From an uncultured Clostridia bacterium (GTDB lineage Bacteria > Bacillota > Clostridia > TANB77 > CAG-508): a DNA stretch of 12,950 nucleotides. This document shows, in pieces, positions 6,882 through 11,300 of the stretch. The stretch spans positions 1 through 12,950 of the forward strand of contig CANRBO010000021.1 in NCBI GenBank assembly GCA_947628885.1, given 5' to 3'. Both the position numbers and the translations under genes were made by a program. Numbering within the stretch: position 1 is the first letter of the stretch; every line of letters begins with the position of its first letter. A model generated the notes under the pieces. It was given only the letters and a program-made list of their open reading frames with translations. It did no database searches and was not told the DNA's origin.

Positions 6882-7787
6882 TTATAATTCCATAATTTGC
6901 TGTGGATTTACAGTTTTATCATTTCGTCTAATTTCAAAATGTAGATGTGGACCTGTTGTTCTACCTGTAGTGCCGACTTCCGCGATTTTCTGTCCTTGTT
7001 CTATGTAATCTCCTTGCTTTACAATTATTTTACTGCAATGTGCGTATAGTGTAGTAATTTCTCCATTTCGTATCGTTAGATGATTTCCATAATCTCCATA
7101 ATTCGATACTAACTCCACTGTTCCTGACATTGCTGCTATTATATCTGTTCCACTATTTGCGCCAATATCTACTCCTGCATGATTTGCTGATATTATATCT
7201 GTTGCTTCTCTTTCTCCATATCCGGATGTAATATACCCATTTACTGGTTTTATGAAAGTTGCATTTTCCTTGATATACAATATGTCTTGATCTGTTTCAC
7301 TTACTGCAACGTTTTCATTTCCGCCACCTATTCCAACATCAGTTTCATTTATATTTTCCGTTGTGTTTACATTTTCATTTACTGGTTGCTGTTCATCTAT
7401 TTGATTTTCATTATTTTCTTCTGAATTATTATTTTGCGTTTCATTTTGTTGATTTGTTTCTTCCTCATTTGTCATGTTTGATTCATTATCATCTTTCATC
7501 AAAGAGCTTTGCATATTTTTAATAAATAAATCTATCTGATTATATATTTGTACAAAGTCAGTGTCTTCTGAAAAAATCGGCCTTATTTTTTCTATTGCAA
7601 GACTATTATTCTGATTAATAAAATAAAAAATCCCAAATATACAAATGCTACATATAACTTGAATAAATGTTTTACTTAAAAGCGATAATTTTCTTTTAGG
7701 TCTTGAATTAATGCTACTTGCGGGTATTCTATTATTTCTTCTTGCTGAAATTTCTTCCGCCTTTTTAATTTTTTCTTCTTCACTCAT
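6882..7787 (-). CDS. SpoIVFA-like membrane protein with an intact M23 (LytM) peptidase domain
   Basis: SpoIVFA holds SpoIVFB in a complex in the outer forespore membrane and regulates it. This 301-aa protein has a basic cytoplasmic N-terminus, one membrane span (about residues 40-57), an Asn/Glu-rich linker (about 98-163) and a C-terminal LytM/M23 domain. All expected zinc and catalytic residues are present: His203 and Asp207 (NHAGVDIG), His250 (YAHC), and His281/His283 (HLHFEI). The domain ends VNPQQIMEL. An intact active site suggests it may still cleave peptidoglycan or that it is SpoIIQ-like. I place the start at the ATG at 7787, with AAGGAGAG (7799-7806) 11 bases upstream; the in-frame GTG at 7838 is at the base of a hairpin and lacks a binding site. 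The next gene is spoIVFB. Family and topology are clear; the SpoIVFA name rests on context. Confidence 0.82.
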   Translation of the reverse strand: MSEEEKIKKAEEISARRNNRIPASSINSRPKRKLSLLSKTFIQVICSICIFGIFYFINQNNSLAIEKIRPIFSEDTDFVQIYNQIDLFIKNMQSSLMKDDNESNMTNEEETNQQNETQNNNSEENNENQIDEQQPVNENVNTTENINETDVGIGGGNENVAVSETDQDILYIKENATFIKPVNGYITSGYGEREATDIISANHAGVDIGANSGTDIIAAMSGTVELVSNYGDYGNHLTIRNGEITTLYAHCSKIIVKQGDYIEQGQKIAEVGTTGRTTGPHLHFEIRRNDKTVNPQQIMEL

Positions 7788-7841
7788 TATTTTTGCAACT
7801 CTCCTTGTATAAATTAGTAAACTGCTAAATCCTAGCACACA

Positions 7842-7890
7842 AAACTCGTCTCATAGTTCTTATATAATATATGAACTATAAGACGAGTTT
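7842..7890 (-). terminator. 18-bp hairpin between the 65-aa gene and the SpoIVFA-like gene (probable terminator)
   Basis: Arms 7842-7859 and 7873-7890 (AAACTCGTCT... and its complement) form 18 bp with a 13-base loop. The one non-Watson-Crick position is G-U in minus-strand RNA but C-A in plus-strand RNA, which supports minus-strand use. The 3' U-tract is short (TTTTGTGTG), so termination may be partial. It would end the ftsZ transcript 26 bases after the stop of the 65-aa gene. Confidence 0.6.
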
Positions 7891-7894
7891 ATGA
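7866..7894 (-). promoter_or_regulatory. Possible sigma-E promoter for the SpoIVFA-like/spoIVFB pair
   Basis: On the minus strand TCATAAA (7888-7894), a 14-base spacer and CATATATT (7866-7873) resemble the Bacillus sigma-E consensus (KMATATT, 14-15, CATACAHT) at 5/7 and 7/8 positions. The start would be near 7859, about 72 bases before the ATG at 7787. spoIVFA-spoIVFB is sigma-E controlled in B. subtilis. The motif is AT rich and lies inside a hairpin, so this is tentative. Confidence 0.35.
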
Positions 7895-7915
7895 TTTTAT
7901 TTATCTTTAAAATGT

Positions 7916-8113
7916 TCACATTATAATTAGCATTACAACACATACTGTCATGATTGCAATTATTACCTTTAAAGCAATATTTATCCTTTTAACTTTTTTT
8001 ATACTCTTTTTTAAATTCACGATTTGCTTTTTCTCTTCTTTGCGTCTATCACTAAATTCTTCAATTATATTTTCGGCTTCACGAATTATTGATTTCTTAC
8101 TAAATTCACCCAT
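7916..8113 (-). CDS. Unrecognised 65-aa tail-anchored small membrane protein
   Basis: I do not recognise the family. Residues 1-42 are highly charged and predicted helical or coiled-coil (FSKKSIIREAENIIEEFSDR, then a Lys-rich stretch). Residues about 45-65 form one hydrophobic segment (IALKVIIAIMTVCVVMLIIM) that ends at the C-terminus. This predicts a tail-anchored membrane protein with its charged part in the cytoplasm. The ATG at 8113 has GAGGAGA 8 bases upstream, strong support for translation. It is the last gene of the unit that begins with ftsZ and ends at the hairpin 7842-7890. A role at the division site is possible from context only. Confidence 0.75.
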   Translation of the reverse strand: MGEFSKKSIIREAENIIEEFSDRRKEEKKQIVNLKKSIKKVKRINIALKVIIAIMTVCVVMLIIM

Positions 8114-8200
8114 AAGCTTATCTCCTCATAATTTTCTTTTTATGATTATTTCCACTTACAGGTGATTTATACAATTAATTTATTATTTTAAGCTCAAAAT

Positions 8201-8368
8201 TTATTTTTCCTCAACCAATTTTGTAATAATTTTTTTGCCGTCTATTCCAGTAATATTGATATGAGCTTCTTTTAATTCTTCAGGAACATCTTCACTCATG
8301 CCGTTATAAATTAGCTTTTCTCCTTCAAAAATATCTATTTCTAATAAATTAAAATCACTAATTTTCAT
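8201..8368 (-). CDS. Unrecognised 55-aa ORF directly downstream of ftsZ
   Basis: A short ORF reads MKISDFNLLEIDIFEGEKLI at its start and ends TKLVEEK. It is acidic and soluble, with no membrane segment or known motif. It starts 26 bases after the ftsZ stop. A candidate Shine-Dalgarno GAGGGAG lies 13 bases before the ATG, rather far. The amino-acid composition looks like a real protein, and in the 87 bases between its stop and the next gene I see no terminator. It is probably cotranscribed with ftsZ. Function unknown. Confidence 0.6.
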   Translation of the reverse strand: MKISDFNLLEIDIFEGEKLIYNGMSEDVPEELKEAHINITGIDGKKIITKLVEEK

Positions 8369-8394
8369 TTTATTATGTATGCTCCCTCTAATTT

Positions 8395-9381
8395 TTATTT
8401 TGCTTCTTTTTCCTTCTTCTCTTCAACTCCCGTTGCTACAACTGTAACAATAACTTTATCTCCTAAAGTTTCATCTATGATTGTTCCAAATATAATATTT
8501 GCATCAGGACTAACTTTTTCAGATATGATTTCTGCACTTCGATTAATTTCATCCAATCCAATATCTTCACTACCTTTGATATTGAATATTACCGCTTTAG
8601 CTCCGTCAATAGAGCTTTTAGTTAGCGGATTATTAAGTGCTTTATTAGTTGCTTCTATAATTTTATTTTCTTCATCTGCTTCGCCGATTCCCATATAAGC
8701 AAACCCTTCACAACTTAATGCAGTTCTTACATCAGCAAAATCAACATTAATTGTTCCTACTGAATTTATCAAATCTGTTATTGACTGTATACCTTGTCTT
8801 AGTACATCATCAGTCATTTTGAAGGCATTTAATATAGAAACATTATTTGCTGTATTAGCTAATAATTGGTCATTAGATATTACAATTAGAGAATTTACAT
8901 TTGGTCTAAGCTTATCAATTCCCATTGCTGCTCTTACTGACCTTAACTTGCCTTCAAAAGTAAATGGAGTAGTAACAATACCTATTGTTAGAATTCCCTT
9001 TTTTCTAGCTTCTTCCGCAATAACAGGTATAGCACCAGTTCCAGTGCCGCCACCCATGCCTGCTGTTACAAACAGTAAATCTGTACCTTCTAAAATTTTG
9101 TCAATTTCTTCTATGCTTTCTCTTGCTGCCTTTTCTCCTATTTCTGGATTAGCTCCTGCTCCTAGACCTTTGGTTACTTCCTTGCCTATTTGTAGCGTTC
9201 TACAGCCATTAGTATTTGCTCTATCTAGTATTCCTTTTTCAGTATTTATCAATATATATTCTGCTCCGTCAATATCTGACTTTATCATTTGATTAACGGC
9301 GTTGTTTCCCCCGCCTCCTATTCCTAATACTTTAATTTTTATTAAGTCTTTTGTTCTTGTTGGCTGCATTTGGTCTATCAC
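8395..9381 (-). CDS. ftsZ: Cell division protein FtsZ, lacking the C-terminal linker and peptide
   Basis: FtsZ is the tubulin-like GTPase that polymerises into the division ring. The core is complete: IGVLGIGGGGNNA-type loop (KVLGIGGGGNNAVNQM), the tubulin signature GMGGGTGTGAIPVIAE, TTPFTFEGKLR, and the synergy loop NVDFADVRT. The protein ends VTVVATGVEEKKEKEAK, straight after the core. Most FtsZ proteins continue with a 40-60 residue linker and a terminal peptide (DIPxFLR-like) that binds FtsA, SepF and other partners; neither is visible here in this frame or the frames just downstream. I choose the GTG at 9381 (328 aa) because GGAGG (9390-9394) lies 8 bases upstream; the ATG at 9396 overlaps that site. 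A consensus promoter precedes it. It may be a second FtsZ paralogue or a lineage-specific form. Confidence 0.96.
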   Translation of the reverse strand: MIDQMQPTRTKDLIKIKVLGIGGGGNNAVNQMIKSDIDGAEYILINTEKGILDRANTNGCRTLQIGKEVTKGLGAGANPEIGEKAARESIEEIDKILEGTDLLFVTAGMGGGTGTGAIPVIAEEARKKGILTIGIVTTPFTFEGKLRSVRAAMGIDKLRPNVNSLIVISNDQLLANTANNVSILNAFKMTDDVLRQGIQSITDLINSVGTINVDFADVRTALSCEGFAYMGIGEADEENKIIEATNKALNNPLTKSSIDGAKAVIFNIKGSEDIGLDEINRSAEIISEKVSPDANIIFGTIIDETLGDKVIVTVVATGVEEKKEKEAK

Positions 9382-9389
9382 GTTTAATT

Positions 9390-9394
9390 CCTCC
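9390..9394 (-). promoter_or_regulatory. Shine-Dalgarno site that decides the GTG start of ftsZ
   Basis: GGAGG on the minus strand ends 8 bases before the GTG at 9381. Because it lies just inside the reading frame that opens with ATG at 9396, the longer start would need a binding site further upstream, where none is visible. Confidence 0.75.
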
Positions 9395-9423
9395 ATTTCG
9401 TTTTTTTATTTTTGTCCTATATA

Positions 9424-9446
9424 TGTAAACCGGATTTTTATTTACA
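9424..9446. repeat. TGTAAA-N11-TTTACA inverted repeat in the ftsZ leader
   Basis: Six-base arms at 9424-9429 and 9441-9446 lie directly downstream of the predicted ftsZ -10, covering about +1 to +23. The half-sites equal the outer half-sites of the palindrome at 3709-3730. This may be an operator or chance in AT-rich DNA. Confidence 0.35.
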
Positions 9447-9452
9447 GTATGT

Positions 9453-9480
9453 ATTATACAATATATTATTTTTTTTGCAA
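9453..9480 (-). promoter_or_regulatory. Predicted sigma-A promoter of ftsZ
   Basis: Minus-strand TTGCAA (9475-9480), 16 bases, and a perfect TATAAT (9453-9458). The start point is near 9446, leaving a leader of about 65 bases before the GTG at 9381. It should drive ftsZ and the two small ORFs behind it. Confidence 0.7.
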
Positions 9481-9500
9481 GTAATTTTCACGAAATTGTT

Positions 9501-9540
9501 GATTTACTTTACAGAATTGCATATACATTTTCGTTTGACC
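9501..9540. repeat. Copy 2 of the ACAGAATTGCAT...TTGACC element
   Basis: TTTACTTTACAGAATTGCAT followed by TTGACC (9535-9540), with the same 24-base offset as the copy at 5985. It lies in the 256-base gap between the true end of spo0A and ftsZ, which otherwise holds the ftsZ promoter and no gene. Confidence 0.6.
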
Positions 9541-9597
9541 TTTTATACTCGTTGTTTTTACCTTTTAACTTGACCATTTTATACTAAGTTAAACTTG

Positions 9598-9635
9598 CAT
9601 TTACCTTACAGAATTTCATCCTTTTTCATTTGACC
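9598..9635. repeat. Copy 3 of the ACAGAATTGCAT...TTGACC element
   Basis: GCATTTACCTTACAGAATTTCAT followed by TTGACC at 9630-9635, offset 22 bases. It begins 97 bases from copy 2 and lies within 20 bases of the restored spo0A stop. A lone TTGACC with similar flanks (9570-9575) sits between the two copies. Confidence 0.55.
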
Positions 9636-9652
9636 ATTTTTGCGTTGAACAT

Positions 9653-9784
9653 TTACGCGCTTTTTAGTTCTAGTCTAATCTTATCGCCAATCATTGCTAT
9701 AAACTCACTATTTGTAGGCTTTCCTTTGTCTGCAGAAATCGTATAACCAAATATACCTTCTACAGTATTTGGATCTCCTCTTCC
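9653..9784 (-). other. spo0A: Out-of-frame C-terminal tail of spo0A
   Basis: In the frame one base away from the preceding spo0A sequence, 43 codons encode GRGDPNTVEGIFGYTIS, then GKPTNSEFIAMIGDKIRLEL and KSA before TAA at 9653-9655. This aligns without gaps to the normal Spo0A C-terminus (AWSRGNIDTISSLFGYTVS and KPTNSEFIAMIADKLRLE). The tail has no start codon of its own. Dropping one base at about 9785 (a G in CCGCC) joins it to the upstream part and gives a 273-aa full-length Spo0A. Confidence 0.9.
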
Positions 9785-10475
9785 GCCATGCGACTTCTAT
9801 TGCATGACGTATCGCTCTTTCAACTCTTGACGGTGTTGTGGCATATTTTTCTGCTATCTCAGGATATAGTTCTTTTGTAATTTGATTAACTATATTTATA
9901 TTATTTACAACCATAATTATAGCTTCTCTCAAGAATTGATAACCTTTTATATGTGCAGGTACTCCTACCTCATGAATTACATTTGTTACCAATGCTTCTA
10001 GGTTTTCTTTTTCATCTTTTTTGTTTACCTGAATAAATTGTGATTTTAATTCTCTGCTTTGTGACATTGATTTCTTAAGTTCTTCAGGATTGTAATTTCT
10101 TATCTCTTTTATTCTTTCTATTAATACTGCAATATCAAAAGGCTTTACTATATAATAGTCTGCTCCTAATGCAATTGCTCTTTGTGTGATTTTGTCCTGA
10201 CCTACTGCTGATACCATTATGTAAATTGGTGTTTTTACAAGTGCTATTTGATTCAATTTTTCCAATACTCCTAGACCGTCAAGATGTGGCATTATTACGT
10301 CTAATAAAACTACATCAGGTCTTTTGTCAATTATTTGGTCGTAAGCATCTTCTCCGTCTGTTGCTGTACCTACAACCTCCAATTCTGCATCTCCGTCTAA
10401 ATAATTTTTAAGTGTGTTCTCAAACTCATAATTGTCATCTGCAATTAAAACTTTAATTTTTTCATTAATATTCAC
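9708..10475 (-). CDS. spo0A: Sporulation master regulator Spo0A, frameshifted near its C-terminus
   Basis: Spo0A is the phosphorelay response regulator that commits the cell to sporulation. The receiver domain (1-125) has Asp13/Asp14, phospho-acceptor Asp59 (VVLLDVIMPHLDG), Ser89 and Lys111 (VKPF). The effector domain begins near 160 with ALVTNVIHEVGVPAHIKGY and runs through YPEIAEKYATTPSRVERAIRHAIEVAW to Trp230. Then the frame shifts: residues 231-255 (RKRRSKYCRR...) are unrelated, and the true last 43 residues lie in the next frame down to 9653. The frame shift falls right after the DNA-recognition helix, so as written the protein loses its final helices. Sequencing error or real mutation are both possible. 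The start is GTG at 10475 with GAGGGGG 8 bases upstream. A consensus sigma-A promoter and tandem 0A boxes lie upstream. Confidence 0.93.
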   Translation of the reverse strand: MNINEKIKVLIADDNYEFENTLKNYLDGDAELEVVGTATDGEDAYDQIIDKRPDVVLLDVIMPHLDGLGVLEKLNQIALVKTPIYIMVSAVGQDKITQRAIALGADYYIVKPFDIAVLIERIKEIRNYNPEELKKSMSQSRELKSQFIQVNKKDEKENLEALVTNVIHEVGVPAHIKGYQFLREAIIMVVNNINIVNQITKELYPEIAEKYATTPSRVERAIRHAIEVAWRKRRSKYCRRYIWLYDFCRQRKAYK

Positions 10476-10510
10476 TTTAGTTTCCCCCTCATATAATATT
10501 TTTTCTTTCT

Positions 10511-10522
10511 GTAAAATTTTAC
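10511..10522. repeat. 12-bp palindrome at the predicted spo0A start point
   Basis: GTAAAATTTTAC is a perfect 12-bp palindrome covering about +1 to +12 of the spo0A transcript. Its GTAAA/TTTAC ends recall the inverted repeats at the ftsZ and ylxM promoters. In AT-rich sequence this could be chance. Confidence 0.35.
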
Positions 10523-10528
10523 CACTTC

Positions 10529-10557
10529 ATTATATATAATATTATATGAGATTGCAA
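10529..10557 (-). promoter_or_regulatory. Consensus sigma-A promoter of spo0A
   Basis: Minus-strand TTGCAA (10552-10557), a 17-base spacer and a perfect TATAAT (10529-10534). The start point is near 10522, about 47 bases before the GTG. It would give vegetative expression; I did not find a convincing sigma-H site. Confidence 0.75.
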
Positions 10558-10628
10558 GTGTTTTTTTCTAAATTTTTCCACTTTTCTTTCTAATGCTTGA
10601 TTTTACTGCAAAATTTCGTACAATTTTT

Positions 10629-10645
10629 TTCGACAAAATTCGACT
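10629..10645 (-). promoter_or_regulatory. Two tandem 0A-like boxes upstream of spo0A
   Basis: On the minus strand AGTCGAA (10639-10645) and TGTCGAA (10629-10635) repeat exactly 10 bases apart. TGTCGAA is a perfect match to the Spo0A binding core; the other differs at one base. They lie between yigZ and spo0A, about 110-120 bases upstream of the predicted spo0A start, so they suggest autoregulation by Spo0A-P. Confidence 0.55.
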
Positions 10646-10666
10646 TTTCCAATTTTTTTGCATTTT

Positions 10667-11275
10667 TCACTGTTCATTTTCCTGAATTATGTAGACATTA
10701 TTATCATTTATTATACAGTTTTGCTCTATTTTTATATTATTTAAAAGTCTATCTTTGTTTTCTTCTGTAGATTCTAATTGCAATTCAATATATTTGTCAT
10801 ATTTAGTATTTATTACTTTTATATTTAATTTTTTACACCAATATAATACATTTTTTTGTTCTTCATAGTTTACATAAATTGCGTATCTTGTGCCTTTCAC
10901 TTTATTTACAATATCAGCATTATTCAAGGCGTCCTGAGCAGATTTTGAATAGGCTCTAACTAAGCCACCTGTTCCCAGCAAAGTTCCACCAAAATATCTA
11001 GTCACTACCACAAGCACATTTTGTAAATCTTTTTTCTTTATAATGTCCAAAATTGGTGCACCAGCAGTTTTGCTCGGTTCACCGTCATCACTACATTTTT
11101 CAAAATTCTCAACAACATATCCATAGCAATTATGATTAGCATCAAAATACTTTTTCTTTATCTCTTTAATCTTTTCTTCTGCTTCTTCCTTGCTGTTTAC
11201 ATAAACAGCTGTTGCTAAAAACTTTGATTTTTTTTCAATTATCTCAGCAAAGCTTTCATTACTTATGGTTTTCAT
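10667..11275 (-). CDS. yigZ: YigZ/IMPACT family protein (UPF0029)
   Basis: A conserved cytoplasmic protein of the YigZ/YvyE/IMPACT family. The eukaryotic relative IMPACT regulates the GCN2 stress kinase; the bacterial role is unclear and may involve nucleic acid or nucleotide binding. The N-terminal domain carries the family signature: SKFLATA (17-23), NCYGYVV, SDDGEPSKTAGAPIL (about 62-76) and VVVTRYFGGTLLGTGGLVRAYS (about 88-109). The C-terminal domain (about 130-202) is the ferredoxin-like part and is less conserved. At 202 aa it is normal length. The ATG at 11275 has AAAGGAAAG upstream. It follows the flavoprotein gene by 25 bases and is probably in the same operon as it and the YnbB gene. 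Confidence 0.93.
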   Translation of the reverse strand: MKTISNESFAEIIEKKSKFLATAVYVNSKEEAEEKIKEIKKKYFDANHNCYGYVVENFEKCSDDGEPSKTAGAPILDIIKKKDLQNVLVVVTRYFGGTLLGTGGLVRAYSKSAQDALNNADIVNKVKGTRYAIYVNYEEQKNVLYWCKKLNIKVINTKYDKYIELQLESTEENKDRLLNNIKIEQNCIINDNNVYIIQENEQ

Positions 11276-11300
11276 TTAATTCTCTTTCCTTTTTTAATTA

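Noticed and set aside
6884..6905. Terminator at the end of the SpoIVFA-like gene (TATAAT/ATTATA)
   Set aside because: The stem is only 6 A-T pairs with no U-tract, and the adjacent spoIVFB is expected to be cotranscribed.
8201..8410. Frameshift that would restore an FtsZ C-terminal tail from the downstream ORF
   Set aside because: The 55-aa ORF reads back in frame into the ftsZ 3' end, but its sequence (SDFNLLEIDIFEGEK) does not resemble the conserved FtsZ peptide, and the ORF has its own ATG.
8819..9292. Long plus-strand open frame opposite ftsZ, and similar frames opposite ffh, the flavoprotein and other genes
   Set aside because: They lie fully antisense to confidently identified genes, lack binding sites, and encode hydrophobic or low-complexity sequence typical of reverse frames.
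9564..9593. Spo0A terminator formed by TTTAACTT/AAGTTAAA
   Set aside because: The 8-bp AT-rich stem has a 14-base loop and no U-tract on the minus strand.
9528..9640. CtsR operators (GGTCAAA heptamer repeats)
   Set aside because: The GGTCAA motifs on the minus strand are 30-60 bases apart, not in the tandem arrangement with a short spacer that CtsR needs, and no heat-shock gene follows.
10476..10666. Sigma-H promoter for spo0A
   Set aside because: GTGGAAAAA is a weak -35-like match, but no GAAT-type -10 lies at the right distance.
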